Shown here piece after piece: positions 34,601-42,744 of a DNA stretch of 64,000 bases; position 1 is the first letter of the stretch, and every line of letters begins with the position of its first letter. A program made the translations under genes and the position numbers. A model generated the notes under the pieces. That model had not been told where the DNA came from, did not search any database, and saw nothing but the letters and a program-made list of their open reading frames with translations. The stretch comes from Neorhizobium sp. JUb45. GTDB lineage: Bacteria; Pseudomonadota; Alphaproteobacteria; Rhizobiales; Rhizobiaceae. Location of the stretch: NCBI RefSeq assembly GCF_004343585.1, contig NZ_SLYW01000009.1, positions 114,065 to 178,064 on the forward strand. The letters run 5' to 3'.

Positions 34601-35170
34601 TCAGTCGGTGGCGAGGGATGCCGGAGCGGCGGCCCAATAGCCCGGACCGGCGCGCGCATAGGTCGGCAGGACGGTAACATCCAGCGTCGGCCTCCACATC
34701 AGGGCGCCGGTATAGGTAATGAAATCCGGGCCCGGTTCGGCTCGCTCAAGAACCTCGCCGACGCGGCCGAGATACCAGGCTGAAATCAGCGAAACGGCCG
34801 CTGCTTTATGTGCGGGATCGGACATGGCCGGTGATTGCGGCAGGTCCGTAAACTCTTGAAGATCGGCTACCTGGATCGCCTGAACCAGAGATGCGTAGGC
34901 CGCTTCGAAACCATCATCGCGGCGAACGAGAGCCGACCAGGCCATATCCGCAAGCGTGTCGTCAATTTCCGGATGGCCGGTTAGCAGCCTTGAAATCCGC
35001 ATAAAGTCGGCAGGCGCCTTGGCAGTTGCGGCCACTTGCGCAAGTGCGCCGGACGCCGTGAGGCTGCCGGTCGCCAGCCAGGCGGCGGGAACAGAGTATG
35101 TGAGCGCCTTCAACAAATTGCGCCTGCTTAATCCCTTTGAAGATGGATCGGCTTGGGGACAGTCTTTCAT
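34601..35170 (-). CDS. dehydrogenase small subunit (gluconate 2-dehydrogenase subunit 3 family)
   Basis: A 189-residue protein with a Tat signal (GLSRRNLLKALTYSVPAAWL, residues ~13-32). The mature part has the FMRISRLLTGHPEIDD region and ends YARAGPGYWAAAPASLATD, as in small subunits of fructose/sorbitol dehydrogenase complexes. It acts as a chaperone-like partner for maturation and export of the flavin subunit. First gene of the operon, 29 bp before the large-subunit gene. Confidence 0.88.
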   Translation of the reverse strand: MKDCPQADPSSKGLSRRNLLKALTYSVPAAWLATGSLTASGALAQVAATAKAPADFMRISRLLTGHPEIDDTLADMAWSALVRRDDGFEAAYASLVQAIQVADLQEFTDLPQSPAMSDPAHKAAAVSLISAWYLGRVGEVLERAEPGPDFITYTGALMWRPTLDVTVLPTYARAGPGYWAAAPASLATD

Positions 35171-35259
35171 GACGATATCCTGGGAGGTGGCGACCGCGAA
35201 ACGGGCCAGCCGGTGGCATTGTTTTATGGTGTCATTCCTCCCAATGCACCACGGCGGAC

Positions 35260-35302
35260 TTGATTGATGGAATTGACATCAATCAATGAGAGCGCTCTCA
35301 TT
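35260..35302. promoter_or_regulatory. overlapping operators between dehydrogenase operon and LacI gene
   Basis: Two perfect symmetric elements overlap: TTGATTGATG with CATCAATCAA (35260-35269 and 35277-35286, 7-bp spacer), and the 18-bp palindrome AATGAGAGCGCTCTCATT (35285-35302) with the central CG typical of LacI-family operators. They lie ~90 bp before the small-subunit start and ~110 bp before the LacI gene, so one repressor could control both directions. Confidence 0.7.
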
Positions 35303-35412
35303 TCGAGATATAGAGGCAATTCGCCGCAGCGTCAATTCGATTTAATAGAAGTTGCGCAATGTTGCCGAACGCCATATTTTTCCGTAAAAACAATGGGTAG
35401 GAGGACTGGCCG

Positions 35413-36417
35413 TTGAAAAAAGTAACGATAACGCTCGATGATGTCGCTCGTGCCTCAGGCTTATCGCGCGCCCAAGTGTCGCGTGCGCTGAGAGGAGATC
35501 CAGGGGTCACTGTAGCAACGCGCGCGGTCGTGGAAGCGGCCGCCCGTGAGATCGGTTATCGGCCGAACCTTGCTGCACGAACACTGGCCTCTTCTCACTC
35601 CACCAGCATCGGCATCGTGATCGGTGAGCCGTTGAACCCTTTCCATATGTTGCTCGCACAACAGCTCGATACAGGGCTTGCCGCGATCGGCTATGACGCG
35701 ATCGTATCGTTGCGCGCCATCAATGATGAAGCGGTTCTGGCCGAGAGCGATCGGCTTTTATCGATGCGTGCCCGCGGTGTTTTCCTCATTTCTACTCCGC
35801 AGAGCGATGAGGCAGTGGTGGCGTTTTCGAAAACGCTTCCCTGCGTGTATCTGGGGCGACAACTGCCGAACCTCGATGTCGCTGCTGTCAGCTCAGATGA
35901 CGAGGATGCGAGCATCAGGCTTGTTCGCCATCTTATAGACCTCGGTCATCGCCGGATTGCCCATATCGAAGGCGGCAACAAGGCAGGCGCGCGCGAACGA
36001 AAGACTGGATACCGGCGTATCATGACGGAAATGAAACTTCCGATGATCGAGGTGCCCGGGACTCATGACATCGATTCAGGCCGGGTTGGTGTTGAATTTC
36101 TTCTTCGGGAGGAAAACCGGCCGACGGCGATCTTCGCGGACAATGATCTGACTGCGATCGGCGTTATCAACGAGCTTAATCGGCGTGGGATACGTGTGCC
36201 ACAGGATATTTCCGTTGCGGGTTATGACGATATTCCAGCGTCTGGCAGCGAGACCATTTCTCTGACCACTCTTCGCCAGGATCCTCATGCTCATGCAGCT
36301 GCGGCCATCCAACTCCTAACTCTGATGCTTGATGAACCTTCGATAGAAAAACGCTCAAGGGTCATTCGATCAGAACTCATAGCGAGAAGATCCACCGCTG
36401 TGCGCAGGGACCCCTAG
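35413..36417 (+). CDS. LacI-family transcriptional regulator
   Basis: A 334-residue regulator starting at TTG 35413, eight bases after TAGGAGG. The HTH (ITLDDVARASGLSRAQVSRA, residues ~5-24) and hinge helix (YRPNLAARTLAS) precede a periplasmic-binding-type sugar domain (e.g. RPTAIFADNDLTAIGVI). It is divergent from the FAD dehydrogenase operon and separated from it by a perfect LacI-type palindrome. It most likely represses that operon until a sugar or polyol binds. Confidence 0.93.
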   Translation: MKKVTITLDDVARASGLSRAQVSRALRGDPGVTVATRAVVEAAAREIGYRPNLAARTLASSHSTSIGIVIGEPLNPFHMLLAQQLDTGLAAIGYDAIVSLRAINDEAVLAESDRLLSMRARGVFLISTPQSDEAVVAFSKTLPCVYLGRQLPNLDVAAVSSDDEDASIRLVRHLIDLGHRRIAHIEGGNKAGARERKTGYRRIMTEMKLPMIEVPGTHDIDSGRVGVEFLLREENRPTAIFADNDLTAIGVINELNRRGIRVPQDISVAGYDDIPASGSETISLTTLRQDPHAHAAAAIQLLTLMLDEPSIEKRSRVIRSELIARRSTAVRRDP

Positions 36418-36465
36418 CTGGCTGGAAGGCAGGTTTCCGTAACGTATCCCTTTAAGCGATGGTGG

Positions 36466-37398
36466 CTAATGGGTGCGCGAGATTGGTTTAATTCCAGTGC
36501 GTACTAGGTTTTCGACAAGTTCGCCCACCACACCCCTAAGCCAACGATGTGCCGGATCGTGTCGATATCGCACGTGCCAAGCCATCTCGACTGGAAATGT
36601 TCCAAGATCGACAGGTGCTTCAACGACCTTCAGCCGAGGGTCGCGCTCCAGGCTACGACAGATCAGTCGAGGAAGGGTTGCGCAGTAGTCAGTGACTGCG
36701 ATCATCTCGGGGACGGCGAGAAAGTGTGTGACAGAGACTGCAACGTCGCGCTTGAGGTTCTGCTGCCCCAGCGCCTGGAACAGGCCCGCACGAATTCGAC
36801 CCGGTGGCAACACGTTGACGTGCTTCAGGCTCTCGTAAAGGTCGCGCGTCAGGTTGGCGCTGACATCCGGGTGATCGTGGCGGACGATGCAAGCCAGTCC
36901 GTCGTCCATTAGGTGCTGGACAACAAGGTTGTCAGGGGGATCGATGACTCGCCCAAGCACGATGGCGGTCGTCCCCGAAATGACGCCAGTATCAGCGAGG
37001 TCATTGCCAAATGGTGTCATGCGTAGCTTGATGCCGGGCGCTTGCTCTCGCAGCCTTGCCACCAGCGCTGGCATCAACACAAGTTCGACGTAGCTGTTTG
37101 GTGCGATTAAAAAAAGGCGCTCCGCGCTTGCCGGATCAAAATCCTGTTGGTGGACGACCAGCTCGTCAAGCTGCGCCAATGCGGCTTCGATCGTCGGCGC
37201 GATCTCCTCGGCAAGCTGTGTTGGTCTGATGCCGTAGCGCTCCCGGATAAACAGCGGATCTTTGAGCATGTCGCGAAGCCGATTGAGCGAATTCGACAGC
37301 GCAGGCTGCGTTATGCCGAGGCGAGCGGCAGCGCGGGTGACGCTTCGCTCCTCCATGAGAGCGAGGAAGACGGGCAGAAGGTTTAGATCGTATTTCAT
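36466..37398 (-). CDS. LysR-family transcriptional regulator (NodD/NahR-like subgroup)
   Basis: A 310-residue LTTR starting MKYDLNLLPVFLALMEERSV, with HTH RAAARLGITQPALSNSLNRL (~23-42). The MKYDLNLL opening and RDMLKDPLFIRERYG region are marks of the NodD/NahR/LinR-like group, which often responds to aromatic inducers. The frame extends 17 codons upstream, but ATG 37398 is the family start and lies 2 bp from an inverted repeat. Divergent from a DJ-1/PfpI gene. Confidence 0.9.
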   Translation of the reverse strand: MKYDLNLLPVFLALMEERSVTRAAARLGITQPALSNSLNRLRDMLKDPLFIRERYGIRPTQLAEEIAPTIEAALAQLDELVVHQQDFDPASAERLFLIAPNSYVELVLMPALVARLREQAPGIKLRMTPFGNDLADTGVISGTTAIVLGRVIDPPDNLVVQHLMDDGLACIVRHDHPDVSANLTRDLYESLKHVNVLPPGRIRAGLFQALGQQNLKRDVAVSVTHFLAVPEMIAVTDYCATLPRLICRSLERDPRLKVVEAPVDLGTFPVEMAWHVRYRHDPAHRWLRGVVGELVENLVRTGIKPISRTH

Positions 37399-37399
37399 A

Positions 37400-37425
37400 C
37401 AGATATAATCGCACGTGAATATCTG
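37400..37425. promoter_or_regulatory. LysR-type inverted repeat
   Basis: CAGATAT and ATATCTG are perfect 7-bp arms separated by 12 bp, immediately upstream of the LysR start and ~120 bp before the divergent PfpI-type gene. A further ATATCT lies at about 37450, suggesting multiple contact sites. Confidence 0.5.
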
Positions 37426-37545
37426 AAATCCAACAAGTAAATTTCTCAAATATCTATGCAGATGACATGATCACTTCATCGAAAGGCCAGCAGCGCTGAT
37501 CGACAATCCAGGCCGGTCCGGCCGCGACCATCAAAGGATAAGACG

Positions 37546-38244
37546 ATGAAAGTTCTCATGGTGCTGACTTCGCACGATACGCTCGGTGACACCGGCCGCA
37601 AGACCGGGTTCTGGCTTGAGGAGCTGGCAGCTCCCTATTACGTCTTCAAGGACACCGGCGCCGAGATCACGCTTGCTTCGCCCAAGGGCGGCCAACCGCC
37701 GCTCGACCCGAAGAGCGACGAACCGATGTTCCAGACCGAACTGACGGCTCGTTTCAAGGCAGACGCCGACGCTAACGCACAGCTCGCCCAGACGGTGCGC
37801 CTCGACAGCATCGACCAGAAGGATTTTGATACGGTCTTCTATCCCGGCGGCCATGGCCCGATGTGGGATCTGGCTGAAGACATGAATTCCATCGCGCTCA
37901 TCGAATCCTTCATCGCCGCCGGCAAGACCATCGCCCTTGTCTGCCATGCTCCGGGCGTGCTGCGCCATGTCAAGAATGCCGACGGCTCGCCGTTTGCTCA
38001 GGGTCGCTACCTCACCGGTTTCACCAACACTGAAGAAGAAGGCGTTGGCCTGACCAAGGTGGTCCCTTTCCTGGTCGAGGACGTGCTCATCGCTCAAGGT
38101 GCCGTGTTCTCCAAAGTGAAGGATTGGGGCGTTCACACGGTCGTCGATCGCCAACTCATCACCGGCCAGAACCCGGGATCTTCCGGTGAGGCCGCCGAAG
38201 CTCTGCTCACCGCCCTGCGCCAGACCCGTATCCGGGTAGCCTGA
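37546..38244 (+). CDS. DJ-1/PfpI family protein (type 1 glutamine amidotransferase-like)
   Basis: A 232-residue cytosolic protein. The nucleophile-elbow cysteine is in ALVCHAPGVLRH (~126-137), preceded by VFYPGGHGPMWDLAED (~95-110) that supplies the acidic residue. KTGFWLEELAAPYYVF (~20) is typical of Hsp31/HchA-like members with methylglyoxal-glyoxalase or chaperone activity. It heads a short plus-strand group divergent from the LysR gene. A role in carbonyl or electrophile stress is plausible but inferred. Confidence 0.88.
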   Translation: MKVLMVLTSHDTLGDTGRKTGFWLEELAAPYYVFKDTGAEITLASPKGGQPPLDPKSDEPMFQTELTARFKADADANAQLAQTVRLDSIDQKDFDTVFYPGGHGPMWDLAEDMNSIALIESFIAAGKTIALVCHAPGVLRHVKNADGSPFAQGRYLTGFTNTEEEGVGLTKVVPFLVEDVLIAQGAVFSKVKDWGVHTVVDRQLITGQNPGSSGEAAEALLTALRQTRIRVA

Positions 38245-38255
38245 TTCAGCATCGT

Positions 38256-38284
38256 GGCCGACCGCCAGCAGTCGGCGGTCGGCC
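38256..38284 (+). terminator. strong intergenic hairpin after the PfpI gene
   Basis: GGCCGACCGCC and GGCGGTCGGCC form a perfect 11-bp stem with a 7-base loop, 11 bp after the PfpI stop and 21 bp before the next start. Without a T-tract it may be an attenuator or mRNA-stabilising element. Confidence 0.6.
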
Positions 38285-38305
38285 GCCCGAAAATCGGATA
38301 TCGAA

Positions 38306-38746
38306 ATGATCAGCCTCAAACCAACGCTCTCGGCTGCACAGGCCCGGGAGATGATCGAGACATCAAAGTCCAAGGCGGACGAGTTAAACGTCCCATGCTC
38401 GATCGCCGTCATTGGTCCAGACGGCTACTTGCTTGCCTTCGATCGCCAGGACGGGGCCATGTCGGGATCCGTTGAACTGGCGATCAACAAAGCGTTCACC
38501 GCTCAGATCTTCAACAACGGGACTGACAGGCTGAGCGTATTGGCTCGACCGGGTGCTGAGCTCTTCGGAATTCAGCATTCCCACAACGGTCGCGTCGTCG
38601 TGTTCGGGGGAGGCGTCCCCATCCAATTCAATGGGCAAGCGATCGGTGCGATCGGCGTCAGCGGCGGCACCGTCGCAGAAGATGTGGCCATCGCGGAGGC
38701 TGGCGCTGGAATTCTGGCCGAACGTCTTGTCCCCTGTGGTGCCTAG
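38306..38746 (+). CDS. GlcG/HbpS (DUF336) family protein, second copy
   Basis: A 146-residue protein of the same family as the one at 12832 but clearly divergent. It has LSAAQAREMIETSKSKADEL, IGPDGYLLAFDRQDG, VVVFGGGVPIQFNG and AIGAIGVSGGTVAEDV in the expected order. No signal peptide. It is second in the PfpI group; members of this family are frequently neighbours of oxidoreductases and hydrolases of small organic compounds. Confidence 0.85.
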   Translation: MISLKPTLSAAQAREMIETSKSKADELNVPCSIAVIGPDGYLLAFDRQDGAMSGSVELAINKAFTAQIFNNGTDRLSVLARPGAELFGIQHSHNGRVVVFGGGVPIQFNGQAIGAIGVSGGTVAEDVAIAEAGAGILAERLVPCGA

Positions 38747-38935
38747 GCCAAACATGGTGCTGAAGCCAATTAACCATCGGCCCCGCAATCTAATTCCATT
38801 CTGAAAGCCGCATATGCGTGGCTTGATCCCTCATCGCAAAGCGTGGCGCCCGATTTCAACTTCGGTTGGTCGGGACAGGACAAGTGCGCGCCTGTTCTCT
38901 CTCCCCATCAATATTTTTTCAAAAGGATGCATGAA

Positions 38936-39697
38936 ATGAAACTCCTGAACTCGCTCATCTCGGCTGTCGCCGTTGTTGCAATCACAGCCAGTGTCGCTCT
39001 GCCGGCCGCTGCGGCAGACTTCAAGGCCAAGACCGTTGTCCTCGTTCACGGAGCATTTGCCGACGGTTCGTCTTGGAACAAGGTCATCCCGCTTCTGAAG
39101 AAGGCAGGATTGAAAGTCGTGGCGGTCCAGAACCCGTTGGACACACTGGAAAATGACGTTGCCTTCACCGACCGGGCGATTGCCGACGCTGAAGGCCCGG
39201 TCGTGTTGGTCGGCCATTCCTATGGCGGTGCCGTCATCACGCAGGCGGGTGTCAATCCGAAGGTTCATTCACTGGTGTATGTCGCGGCTTATGCGCCAGA
39301 GGTCGGCCAGTCGGTACTCGATACGCAGAAGCCATATCCGGATGCGCCAGGCAGGCCGTTCATCAAGCAGGATGATGCTGGATATCTGAAATTCACTGAC
39401 GAAGGCATCTTCGACTACTTCGCGCCGGATCTGCCTCGCAGCGAGCGTGCATTAATAGCGGCCACACAGGGTGCATTTGGCGTTAAGGCCGTTTCAACGC
39501 CCGTTACGCAGGCCGCCTGGCACACTGTTCCTTCCTTCGAGGTTGTGTCCACCAACGATAAGGTGATCCCGCCGCAGCTCCAGCGAGATCAGGTCAAGCG
39601 GCTCAAGGCGACAGCCGTCGAGGTGGCTGCAAGCCATGTCGTCATGCTGTCGCACCCGGACGTGGTGGCGAAGTTGATCCTCGAGGCCGCGAAGTAA
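38936..39697 (+). CDS. secreted alpha/beta hydrolase
   Basis: A 253-residue protein with a Sec signal peptide (LISAVAVVAITASVALPAAA, cleavage near residue 24). The hydrolase core has VVLVHGAFADGSSWNKVIP (~32-50), the nucleophile elbow GHSYGGAVIT (~98) and a catalytic His in AASHVVMLSHPDVV (~235). AAGG-type sequence precedes ATG 38936. It resembles the MhpC/EstC-like esterases often annotated as periplasmic hydrolases. It probably ends the LysR-linked group. Confidence 0.88.
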   Translation: MKLLNSLISAVAVVAITASVALPAAAADFKAKTVVLVHGAFADGSSWNKVIPLLKKAGLKVVAVQNPLDTLENDVAFTDRAIADAEGPVVLVGHSYGGAVITQAGVNPKVHSLVYVAAYAPEVGQSVLDTQKPYPDAPGRPFIKQDDAGYLKFTDEGIFDYFAPDLPRSERALIAATQGAFGVKAVSTPVTQAAWHTVPSFEVVSTNDKVIPPQLQRDQVKRLKATAVEVAASHVVMLSHPDVVAKLILEAAK

Positions 39698-39706
39698 CTC
39701 CGATGT

Positions 39707-39739
39707 CATGGTGGGTCGTTTTCGTCTCGGCCCGCCATG
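39707..39739 (+). terminator. possible terminator hairpin
   Basis: CATGGTGGG and CCCGCCATG pair over nine positions with one G-U wobble and a 15-base loop, ten bases after the hydrolase stop. No T-run is present. Confidence 0.35.
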
Positions 39740-40036
39740 CCCATCAATTTGCTTCTCGCCCTGAAGTTCCCCGATGACGGATATTCTTTCCACCCGTCCG
39801 TTAGCCCACAATCTTCTTCGGGCTATCGAGACCGATGCTGCCACGGCCTACGTTCCGGCAGCACTCGCCCGCCCGGCGCTTTCGTTCGCCGCCACCGTCC
39901 TCGATGAGGTTATCGACGTGACAGGTGGACATCGCTTGATTGCCCTGATCGACCCACTGCCAGTTCCCCCTTTTCCCCCGTCTCGGCCATATGAGCGAGC
40001 ATTGGCATTCCCTAGCCCCAGATCGTCGGTGGACGG

Positions 40037-40333
40037 ATGGCAATCGTTTCGCACTCTGGGCGACGGTTGTTTGCGGCGATCCAGCTCTATCGTAGGTTCG
40101 TCGACGAGCGCCTGGAGCTTGTCAGGAACTACGCCGCAGCGATCACACGGCTTGTGGCTTCAATTCTGATGGATGGCGTTCGAAGGCGTGAGTTCAAGAT
40201 CGATGACGTCGAAGCGGCGGCCGAGGTCGCGCGTGACGCTGTCACGGTCTATGTTCATCCGGCGAAGCGGCGGCTCGGCCAGGCGTTTCCGGTGAAACCA
40301 ACCTACGTCGCGTCATGGGCACTCCGGTTGTAG
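40037..40333 (+). pseudogene. C-terminal remnant of a TetR-type regulator
   Basis: The frame reads VDERLELVRNYAAAITRLVA, then a DGVRRREFKIDDVEAAAEVA stretch and YVHPAK, the normal ending of TetR C-terminal domains. No HTH precedes it in any frame. The stretch upstream (39774-40036) contains NLLRAIETDAATAYVPA, which may be another small remnant. This 700-bp region seems to be decayed coding DNA. Confidence 0.5.
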
Positions 40334-40466
40334 CCTTCAAAACGGGCGTATCCCTGAAGGGTGCCTGACGGCACCTTGCGAACCCGATCACATCCTGTGA
40401 CGATCCACGTTAGACTGGGAGACAAGCGCCAGCCGCGACGTTTCAGGACAACCGCGTGCGATGTCG

Positions 40467-41060
40467 TCAATCCGGTTGCCTCAAATAGCCAAACACCGCA
40501 CGTTTGACGCGGATAGAAAGCAGTTCCTGGTTTGTCTCGCCGCGCTCGCCAGCAGCGTCGACTAACCCTTTCGTGATTGCGATCACATCCAGGCTTTCGA
40601 CTTCGGGCGCTCTGTCGAACCCGGCAGCCGTCAGGCTGACTCTGATAATCTCGACAAGAATTTTTCGCGCTTCGGTATCCGGCGGTACTGGCAACTGGCT
40701 CTCCAGTTGGTCCAGCAGGCGCGCCAGAGCTGGCCGACGCAGTTGGTGCTTGACGGCCGCGTCAAGAATTCCGGCGAGCCTTTCTTTTGGTGGCGTTAAA
40801 TCCGCAATCCTCTGAATGTCCGCCAGCAACGCATTGTTCGACAACGCAATGAGCTCCCGCGTTATCACCTCCTTCGTCGGGAAGTATTGATACAGGGAGC
40901 CAATGCTCACCCCCGCTACTCGGGCGACCGCGTTCGTCGTGTATCCTGTTGAACCTTCGCTCTCAAGAATGCGAGCTGCAGCCTCCAGTATATTTGCGAC
41001 GGTCACCGCGGAGCGCGCTTGTTTTGGCCGTTTGCGCGGCATTCCCGGCTTTTTGTTCAT
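40467..41060 (-). CDS. TetR/AcrR-family regulator
   Basis: A 197-residue repressor. The HTH region has ILEAAARILESEGSTGYTTN and AVARVAGVSIGSLYQYFPTK (residues ~24-60). The C-terminal half is a helical ligand domain (e.g. RPALARLLDQLESQLPVPPD). Start MNKKPGMPRKR at 41060; an upstream in-frame ATG is less likely. It is divergent from the inositol-monophosphatase-like gene with a short symmetric site between them. Confidence 0.9.
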   Translation of the reverse strand: MNKKPGMPRKRPKQARSAVTVANILEAAARILESEGSTGYTTNAVARVAGVSIGSLYQYFPTKEVITRELIALSNNALLADIQRIADLTPPKERLAGILDAAVKHQLRRPALARLLDQLESQLPVPPDTEARKILVEIIRVSLTAAGFDRAPEVESLDVIAITKGLVDAAGERGETNQELLSIRVKRAVFGYLRQPD

Positions 41061-41097
41061 GTCGGATCGTCCTGTCCGTATGCGAGTTGTCGAATGA

Positions 41098-41109
41098 GAG
41101 CAAATGCTC
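41098..41109. promoter_or_regulatory. short inverted repeat in the TetR/IMPase promoter region
   Basis: GAGCA-AA-TGCTC lies 38 bp before the TetR start and 46 bp before the IMPase-like start, enclosed by a wider CGAATG (41091-41096) and CATTCG (41122-41127) pair. It is a candidate TetR operator. Confidence 0.4.
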
Positions 41110-41154
41110 ACATAATTTAGACATTCGCTTACGAGGGTGTAAAGGTCCTGGAAA

Positions 41155-41958
41155 ATGCATCAGATACCAAACGAAAGCCGGATTCTCTGTGGGGTGATCG
41201 ACGCCGTTGTCTGTGCAGGGAGCGCGATCAAAGACCGCGTCTCGGACAGCAGAATACCGACAACAATCGAAGAGATCATTGAACTCATCCGTAAAAACGA
41301 TGCAGTTTCTACTGCCATTCTGAAGCGTAAATTGGCGGCCGTTATCCCAAGTGCGGTGGTGGACGATGAAGAGACATCTGAGGGTCTGCTTCCCCCGGGA
41401 GAATGGTGGATCATCGATCCGGTGGAGGGCGCCGTTAATCACGTACACGGTGTGGCGGATTGGTGCGTTTCTGCGACACTGATACGTGACAACGAGGTGG
41501 TCCATACGGCGGTTCACGTACCGCTTTCGGGAGACATATATTCAGCAAGCAGGGGAGGTGGGGCGTTCCTAAACGGAAAGAGGATCAACGTATCCGCTAA
41601 AAGGCACCTGAGCGGCTCCATGCTCGGGACCGGCCAAGCAAGTCCAGGTGAAGGCGTAACTGTGCATCGCCTGATAGGCGAATCCACTTCTCTCATGCTG
41701 CAGCACGCACTAACTGTTCGCGTCTCAGTGCCTTCAACCATGCAGTTGATCCAGGTTGCCGACGGAAGAATGGACGGCTTCTGGCAATTCAGTGCCATCC
41801 GCTCAGGATTGGTCGCAGGAGCGCTACTCGTTCAGGAGGCTGGCGGCTTGGTTACAGACGTCGCAGGAAAGCCATGGTCAATGGCCAGCAGCAGCTTCCT
41901 GGCTTCTCCTCCTCAACTTTCAGCTCCCATGCATCGCCTGCTCGGCGGTCTCTCGTAA
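41155..41958 (+). CDS. inositol monophosphatase-like protein with altered metal site
   Basis: A 267-residue protein with the IMPase fold layout: VVDDEETSEG (~74-83), WIIDPVEGAVNHVHGVADW (~89-107) and ASRGGGAFLNGKRI (~128-141). The canonical WIDPIDGT motif is changed to DPVEGAV, so the second Asp is Glu and the Thr is Ala. The usual WDxAAG motif near the C-terminus reads SGLVAG before ALLVQEAGGLVTD, losing an Asp. Catalysis may be changed or lost. It is divergent from a TetR gene and 30 bp before a reductase gene. Confidence 0.8.
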   Translation: MHQIPNESRILCGVIDAVVCAGSAIKDRVSDSRIPTTIEEIIELIRKNDAVSTAILKRKLAAVIPSAVVDDEETSEGLLPPGEWWIIDPVEGAVNHVHGVADWCVSATLIRDNEVVHTAVHVPLSGDIYSASRGGGAFLNGKRINVSAKRHLSGSMLGTGQASPGEGVTVHRLIGESTSLMLQHALTVRVSVPSTMQLIQVADGRMDGFWQFSAIRSGLVAGALLVQEAGGLVTDVAGKPWSMASSSFLASPPQLSAPMHRLLGGLS

Positions 41959-41988
41959 TTTTCACAATCCTTCAAACAGGTAAAAGAA

Positions 41989-42627
41989 ATGACGAACATC
42001 ACCATTCTCGGCGCAGGCCGGGTCGCTAAAGCCATCGCCACCCGGCTGGCTGCGTCCGGACGTCCTTTCACAATTGGCGTCCGCGATGTCGATCGCTCAG
42101 CACAGAACTGGACGGGGCCTTCAACGATATTCAAGACGAGTTCGGAAGCCATCCAGGAAAGCGATGTTATCTTTAACGCCACGCCCGGAGAAACGAGCGT
42201 CGAGTTCTTGAAGCCTCTCTCGGGACTGTTGGCGGGGAGGATCCTCGTAGACGTGTCGAATGCGCTCAAGCGGGACGATAAGGGCATGCCAATCGGCCTG
42301 GCCTACCCGGATAGCAGCGTCGGCGAAAAACTTCAGGAAGCCTTGCCGGACACCTCCGTTGTGAAGACGCTGAACACCATGCTGTTTTCGGTCATCTGCA
42401 ATCCGAACGCGTTGTCGGTCATGCCTGTCGCCTTCCTTTCCGGAAACAATGACGAAGCGAAACATATTATTCGCGGCCTGTTGCAAGGTTTTGGCTGGCG
42501 GGGCGAACTTATCGAGGACCTAGGGGGCATTCGGTCAGCTCGTGGACCTGAATCCTTCATGAATTTCGTGCCGGCGATAATCGCGAAGCACGGATTCGAT
42601 CCGTTCGCACTCACGATCGCAAGATGA
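41989..42627 (+). CDS. small NAD(P)-binding oxidoreductase (F420-reductase-like)
   Basis: A 212-residue protein with an N-terminal Rossmann motif ITILGAGRVAKAIATRL (~4-20). SDVIFNATPGE (~58-68), ILVDVSNAL (~85) and VKTLNTMLFSVI (~125) resemble NADPH-dependent F420 reductase and F420-like dinucleotide-binding proteins, common also in bacteria that lack F420. AGGTAAAAGAAATG provides the start. Probably co-transcribed with the IMPase-like gene, and convergent with pqqE. Confidence 0.82.
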   Translation: MTNITILGAGRVAKAIATRLAASGRPFTIGVRDVDRSAQNWTGPSTIFKTSSEAIQESDVIFNATPGETSVEFLKPLSGLLAGRILVDVSNALKRDDKGMPIGLAYPDSSVGEKLQEALPDTSVVKTLNTMLFSVICNPNALSVMPVAFLSGNNDEAKHIIRGLLQGFGWRGELIEDLGGIRSARGPESFMNFVPAIIAKHGFDPFALTIAR

Positions 42628-42744
42628 GATCAAAGGCGGACATATCGTTCGGCGGACTCGTCAAAGATACCCGTGAGCGAGACCCTCGCCATGCTGAATT
42701 TGTCGCTGATCAGATCGGCGCCACCCCAGAAGCATTTGCTCACC

